Shown here: in pieces, positions 23,333 to 33,279 of the stretch
Numbering within the stretch: position 1 is the first letter of the stretch
Layout of the letters: every line of letters starts with the position of its first letter
Assembly: GCA_002786065.1 (NCBI GenBank)
Contig: NHNY01000032.1
Coordinates: 241,461 to 305,460 of the forward strand
Source: Microcyclospora pomicola
Taxonomy: Eukaryota; Ascomycota; Dothideomycetes; Capnodiales
Length of the DNA stretch: 64,000 nt
Reading direction: 5' to 3'
Translations under genes and position numbers: made by a program
The notes under the pieces: model-generated
Databases searched by the model: none
Told to the model about the DNA's origin: nothing
What the model saw: the letters and a program-made list of their open reading frames with translations, nothing else

Positions 23333-24094
23333 TCAAACAAGGAAAGCGACCAGACCTGCGATCGCAGCCCCAGCGAAGCTGACCTGGACCTCGAATGGCG
23401 AGGCGGCGTTGACTGCGGTGGGAGCTACGGCGGTCGAAGTGCCGGCAGTTGACGAGACCACGCTGGTGATTGGACTGCTAGTCACAACGGTGGTGGAGAG
23501 CGTGAGCGAGCTCACCACACCAGTGCTGAATGGGGCCGTCGTGGTGCCATTGCTGACTGAGGTGAAGATCGGCGCAACAACGGTGCTGCTGGTGATGGAG
23601 GTGCTGGTGGCGGTCGAAATGCTGCTGACGATTGTGGTGGAGCTCACAGAGACCGGAACGACGGTGGTAGAAACGCTGCTTGACGAGACGATCGAGGTGG
23701 TGGAGACCTTGACGGAGGTAGAGACCACGACCGAGCTGGTCGAGACGACGGTGCTCTCGACCGAGCTGGTCGAGACGACGGTGCTCTCGACCGAGCTGGT
23801 GTAGGCTACAGGTGCAGCTACAGACGAAGAGGTGGCCCAGGTCGTGTAAGCTGCAGGCAAGCTGGCGTACGAGCTGGGGACCACCGCGCTGCTGGACACC
23901 GGGGCCACAACAACGGAGGTGGTGCTCGACACGTCCGAGACTGGAGCCTGGATCTGACCTGTTCTCCCTGCGTTAGTGGCGAGGTGGGAAGAGTAGTTGA
24001 GTTCATGTGGAGACTGACCGTCACCGATCTGCGTGATGATACCGGCACAGGCAACTCCGGAGAGTGCGAGAGTGGTGAAGACGGAGCAACGCAT
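23333..24094 (-). CDS. GPI-anchored Ser/Thr/Val-rich cell-wall protein
   Basis: Exons 24094-24019 and 23958-23333 with a 60-nt intron (GTCAGT...AACAG, branch-like CTAAC) give 233 aa. Without splicing the frame is also open, but splicing creates QIGDGQIQA at 22-30, a motif common near the N-terminus of fungal wall proteins and like the PIR repeat core (Q-[IV]-x-D-G-Q). Residues 1-17 are a signal peptide. The body is almost entirely Ser, Thr and Val, expected to be O-mannosylated. The C-terminus has a hydrophobic tail (AGAAIAGLVAFLV) after a small-residue region, fitting GPI attachment. Likely a structural wall or adhesion protein; no enzyme domain. Confidence 0.85.
   Translation of the reverse strand: MRCSVFTTLALSGVACAGIITQIGDGQSPHELNYSSHLATNAGRTGQIQAPVSDVSSTTSVVVAPVSSSAVVPSSYASLPAAYTTWATSSSVAAPVAYTSSVESTVVSTSSVESTVVSTSSVVVSTSVKVSTTSIVSSSSVSTTVVPVSVSSTTIVSSISTATSTSITSSTVVAPIFTSVSNGTTTAPFSTGVVSSLTLSTTVVTSSPITSVVSSTAGTSTAVAPTAVNAASPFEVQVSFAGAAIAGLVAFLV
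23731..23800. repeat. 30-bp tandem repeat inside the wall-protein gene
   Basis: Two perfect 30-bp units (23731-23760 and 23761-23790) and ten bases of a third. On the coding strand they encode two successive copies of a ten-residue unit built around SSVESTVVST. Such in-frame minisatellites commonly change copy number between strains. Confidence 0.95.
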
Positions 24095-25702
24095 GTTGGC
24101 TGTTTGTGGTGGAAGTGAACGAGTGATGGAGAAGTTGAACTGAGCAGTTGGTGGCTGTCGAGGCGAGAGAGAGTAGGTGCAAGTTCGATGACAATGTCAA
24201 GGAGTGTTGGAGTAATGAGTGTGAGGATGTGAAAAGGATTGTGGTGAAGGAGGTAGTGGAACGTGAAGAGCAAGATGTGTGAATGTTGGCTTGAAGAATC
24301 AGACAGGCGCCGTAACGTGACATGTATACGTCCGCTGCTGGGCTGCATGTGGGGCGCACAACGCATATTGCTTGGGAGCGACCCGAGCCATGAAACACGC
24401 ATATCTGACCAATCAAAGCCTATAAGCCAGCGGCTAAGGCAAACAGACTTCGAAAATCATTGCGCCTCTACCATGTCTCCCCAATCTAACAGCGACTTCA
24501 CATGGGCATGTCTCACAAATGACCTGTATGTTACTGCATCTGACAGGGCTGCAGAAGGCCGCTGGCGCAAACAAACGACGTATCCCGATATGTCCCAGCA
24601 GTGGTTGACTCAACATAAGATGCAGTCGTTCTATTCATGCAGTGTCCCTGCAGGCGTCAGGGGAGGTACTCGAAGCGTCCCGCGAAGTTGTACAAGCCTT
24701 GGTCTTGTCCATCCTTTTGGACGACCACTTGCCCCTGCTATATGCTTGACGCTCATAGATTCGTCTGACATTATCTTACCGTGTTAATGGTCCTTGAAAT
24801 GTCCTCCTGCAGGTTGTTTTTCTGGTCCCGCCAATTACGCGTAAAGGCCAGCTGGATTCGACATGGCCTCGATGGCATTGCTATGTCTTGGCGATCATCG
24901 TTCAGCACTTCTGAGCTTAGGTGGTGCTCTAATAGTTGAGATGATCTTGGCTAAAGGATGCCATAGAAGAAGAATGTTGCGGACTAGTAGTCAGTCTCTC
25001 GGATGATCATCTAGACATCTCTTCGGCTTGGAGTCGTGACATTCGACAGGAACCGAATGGAGTGTAGAAGAGATCCCCTTACTCTTCTCTGCTCTGATTT
25101 CTAGTCTTCATAGGAGCTCCAGGCAAAATCATCAAGACATCCAGATGGCTCAACGCTTTCGAGGCTTTCCAGGAGAATGCTCTACAGTACTGTCCCGCCG
25201 ACACAAGCAGCTCCCTACGCGACTCATTTTCGGCGCGTTGTACTGTACGGCAAGTCACTTACAGATCTTAAGTGCTAGATGAATTACAACTCGTGGTCAC
25301 ACAACAAACAGTTATTGGTAGACTTCACCTCACATATATTGTGAAGATACAACACACCCATGAATATGTATTCTGGTGCTGGGAACGGATGTACGTCAGC
25401 AGGATTCCATTGTATACTAAGAAAACATGCTGCCCTCCCATTTCGAAGCTCTTACTCGCTTCCCAGAGGTAGCCTATAACGTAGCGTAGATGATCATCAT
25501 CTCAACATGACTTGCGCTGCAAAAGGTGCTTATCAGTACTGAAAGCCTGATCATACATGGTCTCTGCCTTTAGTCTCGTGATGATAGTTTATAGCTCGTT
25601 CTCTAACATCTATGGTACGTTGGGGACTAGTCCTTTCACACTCCATTACAGATGTAACTAGGAGTTTTCCAACGAAAGCCTCTGCGCGCCACCACCGCCA
25701 CT
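24095..25702. other. 1.6-kb intergenic region
   Basis: It holds the upstream region of the wall-protein gene and the 3' side of the SnoaL-like gene. The 16-base string TTGTACAAGCCTTGGT at about 24688 recurs at about 28773 in the repeat-rich stretch. No gene recognised. Confidence 0.45.
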
Positions 25703-26206
25703 TCACTCCTTCTTCATCTCATCGCTCCCCATCCTCCTCGCAAGTTCCTGAGAAGCCGATGGATCCACAAACTCCACGACCTTGCGGACCTTCTTCCCGT
25801 CTGCATTCAACCCGATCCAGAACAAAATATCATTCACAACCGCGCCATCCTTGCCATCCTCAGCCTTATACCCCTTGGCGGCCATGTGGAAGTCGACGCG
25901 CACGCAGACCTCGCGCTTCTCCGGGTCCACGATCGTCGACGCGATCTCGACCCAGCACGTGCCCAGATGCGGCGACATGGCCTCGAGATGCTGCAGGAAC
26001 TCGTCCGCGTCCTTGCGGCCCTGCAGGCCCGGCTTGGTGCCGACGAAGTACGAGTGGCCCCAGCTGGCGGTGAACTGCTCCTCGTCGATGTACGAGCGGA
26101 TCAGGTCGGTATCGATCGCATTGGTGCTTTTGTTGTTGGAGCTGGTCGAGATGATGAAGTCCGTCGCCGTCTTTTCGAGCGTGTTGTAGAAGTCTGAAGG
26201 CGCCAT
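25703..26206 (-). CDS. SnoaL/NTF2-like fold protein
   Basis: A single-exon ORF of 167 aa from ATG 26206. Its order fits a small NTF2-like (SnoaL) cone-shaped domain: an N-terminal helix with DFYNTLEKTATDFI, then DTDLIRSYIDEEQFTASWGHSYF, a DADEFLQHLEAM helix and paired strands (TCWVEIASTIVD, EVCVRVDFHMAAKG, VNDILFWIGLNADGKKV). The conserved Trp and the VEFVDP end support this. Members include polyketide cyclases, dehydratases and proteins without known activity. No partner enzymes of a polyketide pathway lie next to it, so the role is unknown. Probably cytosolic. Confidence 0.82.
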   Translation of the reverse strand: MAPSDFYNTLEKTATDFIISTSSNNKSTNAIDTDLIRSYIDEEQFTASWGHSYFVGTKPGLQGRKDADEFLQHLEAMSPHLGTCWVEIASTIVDPEKREVCVRVDFHMAAKGYKAEDGKDGAVVNDILFWIGLNADGKKVRKVVEFVDPSASQELARRMGSDEMKKE

Positions 26207-27075
26207 GGTTGAAGAAGTGAGATCCTTGGTTGGGGTTGCTTGAATGCAGATTTGGTCTTATGTTACTCAAGGCTGATATATCTTTGTTTCTCAAGGAATA
26301 TTCCTGGTCCAAATTCTCAAGTATTGCAAATTGGTGCTCGTCCAACTTTTGATGCAATGCTCCAAATGAGTGGGATTCTTGAACGTGCACAAAGACTTTC
26401 GGAAGAGGGAATTAGAAAGGTGAGTTCTGCTATCTATTCGTAACTGGCAATCATCAAATATATACTGGCATTTCGACCATCCCTACCTCAATGCCCGGAG
26501 CGGTAAGCCTGCGGTGAGGGATGACGGCTACAACGAGGCAGACGAGGGCCGTGCGGGCTGAACAGCGGTGACGCGGACGTTTGCTTCGCCGAGATGCAAC
26601 AGAAGCAGTGGACTGGAATACACATCGTTGGCCTGCACGGTGACCGTGGCATGAGGGGCGCTGGAACATCGGCCCCGAATGTCGAATGGCAAGCGAAGGT
26701 CCACTGTAGAAAACCAAAGAGTCGCTTGTGGCCATCATTGGAGTTAAGCGGCTAAAGGTCACAGCACTCTTAAGACGTTGGCTCACGGAGTGTAGGTACT
26801 CATCCGCAAAAGTTCATGCTTGGTGCGACAAGGTATGCACAGTAGCACGTACATGAGATGGATGGAATAAGGAAATACGATAGAGCTGCTGACTGTAGAC
26901 CAAGAGAAAACTTCATCAGATAAGCCTTCCTTCAACGCCACTCAAGCACCAAGGAAAGAAAAGAGTTCCATGTATGTGACATTGGGATTTCCAGTCACCT
27001 CATCCACATGAGGCCCTGAATTTCTTCATAATCGTGATACGAAGCCTATGATGCCCCTATCGTGTCGTGATCGCT
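26207..27075. other. intergenic region
   Basis: About 870 bases upstream of the SnoaL-like gene and downstream of the membrane-protein gene. Short ORFs only. Nothing recognised. Confidence 0.5.
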
Positions 27076-27960
27076 TCAAGCGCTGGTTTTCTCATCGAGA
27101 CCGGTGGTATCCCGTGGGACAGCCTCGTACTTGGGCAGCAGGGCATCACGCTCCCCCTTGGAGTGCACAGCCACCACCGCCTTCCCGAACATGGCGACCA
27201 CATCCTTCATGCCAGCAGTGGAAAGCTCGATCTCCTTGTCCTTCAGCCTATCTGGGCAGAAGACGAAGGCATAGCCAGCGTCCAGCCACGCGATCGTCGA
27301 GCCAACAGCTCCCTGAAGGAATACCCATCGCCAGACTCCACCGTCTATCGGCGAGGTCCAGGCTTGGATCATGAAGCACACCGCCGCCCACATGAATGCG
27401 ATCGAAGTGCTGTAGGCGCGCGCTTCGGTGATGTAAAGAGCCAGCGTCTGTTCTCCTCTCTTGCATGCGAAGCGGGTCAGGAAGTAGAAGGCCATGCAGA
27501 CCTGGACGAAGGGAACGACGACGAAGACCGCGGCGAAGAGCGCCAGGAGCCCCGCTGTAAGGCCCACCAGCTCAAGCACGAACGTCGGCGTCCACATGTC
27601 TCGGTGTTCCTCGACTTCGCTCTTCAATGACACGAAGGAAATGTAGGCGTCCACACCTGCGATGAAGAATACGCCGAGAAGGAAAAGGTTCGCGGCGAAG
27701 AATGAGGAGCGCGGGACGATGATGGCGCGCGCGTCGATCTGCTTCAAGATACTGGCGCGGTTGGTGGGGTTCTCCTTCAATTGTCTGCGAAGGCCGGTAG
27801 TCCTGACGATGCTGAAGATACTGATCGCGACGGTGCCAAGGCATAGCGCTTGCTGGTAGTAGAGTGATCCGTTGTATAGCGAGGGAAGGGAACGGTCGAG
27901 CCAGTCAGCGCCCCATTTGATGGAGGGGGAGACCTCGACGACGGCGTCGAGAGCGGACAT
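27076..27960 (-). CDS. hypothetical multispan membrane protein
   Basis: A single-exon ORF of 294 aa from ATG 27960. There are about six hydrophobic segments: near 36-55 (YYQQALCLGTVAISIFSIV), 86-110 (FFAANLFLLGVFFIAGVDAY), a long double span at about 125-165 (LELVGLTAGLLALFAAVF), 185-205 (IAFMWAAVCFMIQAW) and 215-235. Both ends look cytosolic, the C-terminus carrying charged residues. I do not recognise a named family; it resembles uncharacterised ascomycete membrane proteins. No active-site motif is visible. Confidence 0.82.
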   Translation of the reverse strand: MSALDAVVEVSPSIKWGADWLDRSLPSLYNGSLYYQQALCLGTVAISIFSIVRTTGLRRQLKENPTNRASILKQIDARAIIVPRSSFFAANLFLLGVFFIAGVDAYISFVSLKSEVEEHRDMWTPTFVLELVGLTAGLLALFAAVFVVVPFVQVCMAFYFLTRFACKRGEQTLALYITEARAYSTSIAFMWAAVCFMIQAWTSPIDGGVWRWVFLQGAVGSTIAWLDAGYAFVFCPDRLKDKEIELSTAGMKDVVAMFGKAVVAVHSKGERDALLPKYEAVPRDTTGLDEKTSA

Positions 27961-28339
27961 TATGGCAGAGGTTGTTGGTGAGATGCGTGAAATGAAGAAG
28001 AGAAACGTCGTCGAGAAAGTGGTCGTACTTCAGACACACTCGTCAGCCTTGCTTACAGCCTTGCTCAGAGCCTTGTGTGAAGTCCTGAAGGTGAAGGCGT
28101 CAGGTGTCGCAGGATAAGAGGCTGTGCAGATGGTGACGGAACGTCATGCCGGTGAGACTGATGCCTGGTTGCCTTATCGTTATTGGTCTACCACAATTCA
28201 CTTACCTACATGTAGGTCAGGATTCTTATCACGTACAGTATACCTAGCTAGACACTTTCGGTCTCAGCAGTCGTGTGGAATGAAACAAATCAAGATCTGT
28301 TCAATTGTTGAGAAGCGCGTGTAACAGCTAGACACAAAT

Positions 28340-28772
28340 ACTTGTGACCTTACCATACAACATGCTACAGATGGAGTTTGTCTCGCAGGCAGACCATTCC
28401 ATCTAGACATCAGGCCCTATTGCCTCATCATACCTAGCAGTTGTGTAGGACAGTCATCATCAAGAGCTGTGCAAGGGTCTGACTATCGGCTCCCTCTCAA
28501 GCAGCACTTGAGTGTCGAGGCTGGTGATTGCATAGTACTGTCTTCTGTAAATGAAGTCTCGCAGGGCGGAGACCAGTCTATCCAGACACGAGGCCGCGTT
28601 CTCTAACTAAGCATATCGACTATGTAGTATGGTCACTATCGAGGTCCTTTCCAGTCTCTGACAACCGCGTGTGTATCAAACAGTAGCTTAACAACAACGC
28701 CCGTGAACCTACAATACAGACTTCTACTGATGGAGTTTCGCAGGGAAAAGACCGTTCCAGCCAGGCCAAGCC
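28340..28772. repeat. degenerate dispersed repeat, three diverged copies
   Basis: Copies at about 28340-28416, 28536-28595 and 28700-28772 share an ordered set of short words: a variant of TACAGATGGAGTTT, then CTCGCAGG, then AGACC with a C-rich stretch, ending near AGGCC. Spacing is kept but bases differ at many sites. They look like old copies of a non-coding unit of about 70 bp. This is by-eye alignment and could be overread for the middle copy. Confidence 0.45.
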
Positions 28773-28989
28773 TTGTACAAGCCTTGGTTCTCCAGGGTTA
28801 TTCAGCACGATAGAGCGTCTATCAATGCTGTTGCAAATTGCCCCACAGTCTCACTGTGAGGGTACTGCATTGGTCGACGCGTATGGGATGACATCCTGCG
28901 GACGGGAATGTGCGAACACACGTGTCCTTCAACAGCTCTGGGGGATTTCCAAGGTTAGGGTAGCAAGACGTGCACAAAGTTTGGGAGCT

Positions 28990-29071
28990 TGGATATCACG
29001 CGATGTGCAAACAGGGATTCAACACGATGTGCAAACGGATTGAGAAAGTTGGGTATCACGCGATGTGCAAC
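28990..29071. repeat. short tandem repeat with CACGATGTGCAA core
   Basis: Three copies of ATCACGCGATGTGCAA or the variant AACACGATGTGCAA occur at about 28994, 29020 and 29055, separated by 15-25 bases. The first and third share the preceding word TTGGGAGC/TTGGG. It may be a small decayed minisatellite. Confidence 0.6.
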
Positions 29072-29171
29072 TAGAGTGGAGACTTTTCAATACAGTGATT
29101 CAAGACGCGCTGCTGCGAGCTATTGAGGTACACTCCCTTCCTCCTCGCTTTTGATCGTACTCATTCTTCCC

Positions 29172-32100
29172 CTAGTTGGTGTCGCGAGCACCGGGAGGAG
29201 TGAATTTAGGCCCACGGAGCTCGTTCACGGCGAACTCTGGATAGACCATCGCGTCAGCTTCGTTGAGCTCTCCACCCGACATGCACTTCATGAGTGCAGT
29301 CCTCAAGCTGTGGTAGGCGTCTGTCGATTTCTCCAGCTCTTTCATACCCTCCACACTCAAATGATCCTTGACCTGCACGCGAATGGACTCCCGCTCGAAC
29401 CAGGCACGGCGGACAGCTTCGCGGGATTCTTCCTGGGCTTGATCACGCACCTTGTTCGCAAGAGGCCCTAACAATTCCTCTTCCTGCTTGCTCATCTCCT
29501 TCTTCTCAACCTCGTCATTATCCGAATCCTGCTTTTCGCCTGTCATGCGTGACTTCTCGGACGCGGCATTCGAGTCACTCACGGCGTGAATGCTGGGTGG
29601 AGACGCGTCATTCTTGGTGGCAGGATCATTGCGATCAGACTTGGGGGAGCCATCACCACCTGCTTGGAAGATCGTGACTGGGGACTTGCGGGAGGAACCC
29701 TCGGTCGTAAGCTTGTTGAAATTGAAACGGTCGTCCAAAATCATTTCGGGCATCATTGGATCGTGGAAGTGGTGAATTGCATCTTGAGCTTGCGAAGAAG
29801 TCGCCATACCGCTGGTCGTAAGCCGGTTGAACTTGAACCGATTGTCCAGGACCACGCGAGGCATAAAGGAAGCGTAAGAGTGGTGACTTGAATCCTGGAC
29901 TTGCGAAGGAATCATCATATCGTTGGTGTGAGCCGCAAGTATGTCATCGAATATTGCCTGACGCGCGGGCACTGCAGGTCCTAATCCAGGCGGGACCTTC
30001 AATAGACGAGAATCGATATCATGCTCGGCGGCTCCATCCAGGTTAAGGATCTCTGATGTTTCCTCCGCCTTGCCTATCTTGACCATGAGTTCTGGCATAT
30101 GCTCTGGTGTAGTGGGCACCTTGGACTCCTCAGGCTGTAACGGAGTAAGCATGAACATCAGCATGTCCTCCGTTGCAGTAGTCGTTGGCAATGATGGGAG
30201 AGGTGCTGTCTCCGTCTCCTCGAAGTGGACGTTGGAAATATCGTCGACATATTCTGCAGTAGTGGGACTGACTATGGGGTTGTCCTCGGTTGCAACGACA
30301 TCGTCTGTGGAGGATGCGGCTGTATCGCTCGGGAAAACAGGGACGCGATCAGGATCGTCCGCTGAGCGCTCCACATACAGCTCAGCTTTCGGAAGCTTGA
30401 CCACTGGGCGGTTCCGGTTCGATAAGCTGCTCTCTGTGGCAGTGGGATATTCAACATCGTCCCAAGCAGACTGTCCACAGCTAGCAGTAACAATGTCTTC
30501 ACGCTCCTGGTCAATGTCAGCCAGGCTTAGGCGGTTCTGATCTCTGAACTCCATCGCGCAGAAGTCGCTATGCTCCGTTCCGCAATAGTCACACTGCCTC
30601 ATTGGACCGTAAGTGCAGTCCGGTCTGCCATGACCGACCTGACCACAAGTGATACAGAACGAGACTTCCTGGTTCCGCGGCTCAGGGCGGCGACGTCTGG
30701 GACCCATGACTTGACACGCGGCGTCAATCCTCTCATCGACTGCAGAACATGGCACACAAAGAGCATTGGGAGTCGTCAAGCGTGATTGCTTTCCGCATCG
30801 GCGGCACTGTGTGAAAACCGAAGTCTCCCACAATGCGTCCGGTGGGTTGTACCACGCGCGGAGCGTCCGTATGAATGAAGGGGTCACCCTGTTGACGTCT
30901 GTATGCTCGTTGTCCTGACCTTGTGCCGGAAGAGTGGTATCACCAGAACGCGTCGTGGGGACATATATTTTGCCGATTGCCTCAGTTGCTGGATCTGCCA
31001 CGGCAGGCGTCATCGAAGTGCCTACCGTTAGCTGCGGCACTGCATGAGCTACGGCATACGAAATGTGCGAGTCATTAACCGAAGAGTAAGAAGTCGGATC
31101 ACTCGGCTCTGTGCTTGTAAGACCTGCTGTCTGATGATCATTGCCCTGAACTTCGAGTGCGCTTGGCTCTGTAGGGACATTTGCAATTTCTTTCGTTGCT
31201 TGTGCAGTCCTTGCCAACCTTGCCTCCTGGATTCTACGGAGATGAGGTGGTAATGGTCCAGTTGTGTGGGCGGCTAGAATATCTCTCGCAGGGGAGGCAG
31301 CAGCGCTCACAGTGGCCTGGTTGTTTGGCCGCGAGACAGGGACGTCTTCTTTCTGTTCACTTGCGGAAAGGGTACTCTGCGCAGCCTGTTGTTGGCTTCT
31401 GTAGTGTTTGGCGCGCCTACTTCGCTCTTGTTTTGCCGCGAGCATGAACTCTTTCGCCTCATCGAGCTGCTCTTGGTCGAACCCGAGTACAGGTAGTATA
31501 TCATCACGTGTACGCGCAGCTGCTTGTACAGTACGTAGATTATCATAGTAGAGACGCGTGTCGTTCGTGTCAGTGGCCGCAGGAGGGTGGGCCGCGTCAA
31601 CCATATCAGTCATGAATTCCGAAGCATCATCAAACTGCCCCTGCTCGTAACTGAGCAAGGTTGGGGTTTTGTTGCGTGTAGGCGAAGGTGGTAGTGCAGT
31701 CTGTAAAGCGTCGTAATCGTACAACGTGTTTGTGATGTTTTTGGACGCGTCGGGCTCAACAACGTCGTTGGCGTCCTTTTCGGTGGTTCGTGTGGCCTCG
31801 GAAGCTGTAGGTATGCTCGCAGCAGTGTCGGGAGCTGCGTTGGGGACGATCTTGACGATCACGTCAGGTTTTGCAACCGCGTCGATGGCTTGGCTGTGAG
31901 TGCTTGAAGAGGGACGAAGAGGTGTGGTGCTTGCAGCAGTCTCGCAGATCGCGTTGGTGATGGTTCCTCCGCTTGTAGTGACAGGAAGGGTGTTGCTCAT
32001 TGGTGCAGATTCTTTCTTGTCGTCAGAGCGCGCCTCAGGAGAGGCAAGTGCAGTGATATCAATTGGCACCTGTGAGGCAGCAGGAGTCTGCTGCTCCTGG

Positions 32101-32912
32101 GGAGGCGGAACGATGCTCATGACTGCAGAATCTGCCCTCTCGTCAGAGCCCTGCTCGGTAGACGTAGCTGCTTGGATGCCGTTCTGCAACTTCTTATTGG
32201 CAGGAGTATGCTCCTGAGGAAGCGAAACTGTGGTTGTCAACCCCGGACAGAAAAAGCTGTCTGTCTCCGCGATGCTTGACCTCAACAACGTGACAGTGCG
32301 ATATGCCAACTTGAGCATTATGCGGTACAAGATCGTGCAAGCAAACAAGCAAACAAGCACATGCACGCAAGCAGCCAAGTTTGCTGTCCAGGCGGAATGA
32401 AAGATGACCAGGTAGCCCAGCAAACGAACGGCCATGGTCTGCGAAATGCGTCAATATTTGCTAGAGGCAGTAACATGTTCTTAGGAATGATCTTACCATT
32501 TCTGTGATCAGGTGGTCAAGCAAACGACGCGTGATCATATGCCCGCTGACTCTGAACTGAACGACTTCAGTTGAAACGCGTCTGTCTGCATCGCTGACAG
32601 CCTGAGAAGAGTCGTCTGTACGGTCTACAGCGTCAGGTCGCGTCAGTAGAGCTTCATCAGTCCGAGTGTGCTTGTCTGTAGCTTACCAGTCTGAGAGATT
32701 TTGTCGTCAGGTACACCGACCGCAGCGTGCTCGTCTGTACAACCACCGATAGCAGCGAGTAGCGCGTCTGCAAGGTCGTTGGTTGCAGCAACTTCGTCTG
32801 TAGGGTTGCTGTCTTGAGTGTGGCTGGTCAGGAGGTCGATTGCTTCAGTCTGATCGACTGCAACTTCACTGGTCACGGTGTTGCCACCACCAGGATCAGC
32901 GTGCAAGCTCAT
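29172..32912 (-). CDS. large membrane-anchored protein with three zinc-binding modules
   Basis: Exons 32912-32687, 32624-32497 and 32438-29172 give 1206 aa; introns are 62 and 58 nt with GTAAG donors. A start at ATG 32435 alone would give 1087 aa, but the two upstream exons join in frame without stops. A double-length hydrophobic stretch lies at about 124-160 (VHVLVCLFACTILY). Long acidic, Ser/Thr/Pro-rich disorder follows. A Cys-rich core holds a zinc ribbon-like C-x2-C...C-x2-C (663/666/679/682), a CCHC knuckle (713-726, CITCGQVGHGRPDC), and C-x2-C-x3-H-x3-C (734-745). The C-terminus has a charged helical region (KKEMSKQEEELLG). Knuckles usually bind RNA or single-stranded DNA. I know no named family with this layout. 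Confidence 0.8.
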
Positions 32913-33279
32913 CGTGGAGGCTTCTCGTCGCGTTGGATGTTGTGCAGTGATGTGCGAGGCAGAGTGGACAAATGGTGTTGCTGTTGAGTGATGTGCAGTG
33001 GAAAGAAACGTGGTAAAAGATGGTGGATGTGAAGTTTCAGTAATGAAGCCAGCGGCCACGAGGAGAGAAAAAGGGAGCGCTAAACAGCAGGAGCGACGTG
33101 ACGCGGAAAAACCACGGCAGACCATAACACGCAACTCACATCTCGGGGGAGGAGAGAGCATGATAACAGAGCAACCTGTATGTTTGTTGTATGGGAGGTA
33201 TGATATCCTCGTCCAAAGAACGGTTCCTCCATCTAAAAACCTCCTGTTTGTCAGTGTAGTTCGATTGACCTTGAGCATA
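32913..33279. other. short intergenic region
   Basis: About 370 bases between the start of the zinc-module gene and the 3' end of the lipase gene, both on the minus strand. The open frame of the first exon continues upstream to 33278 but is less protein-like there; the start at 32912 is a choice. Confidence 0.5.

Larger units (their letters stand above)
27961..29171. other. intergenic, repeat-bearing
   Basis: About 1.2 kb between the membrane-protein gene and the 3' end of the 1206-aa gene. It lacks ORFs of note but has diverged short repeats, listed separately. Confidence 0.5.
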
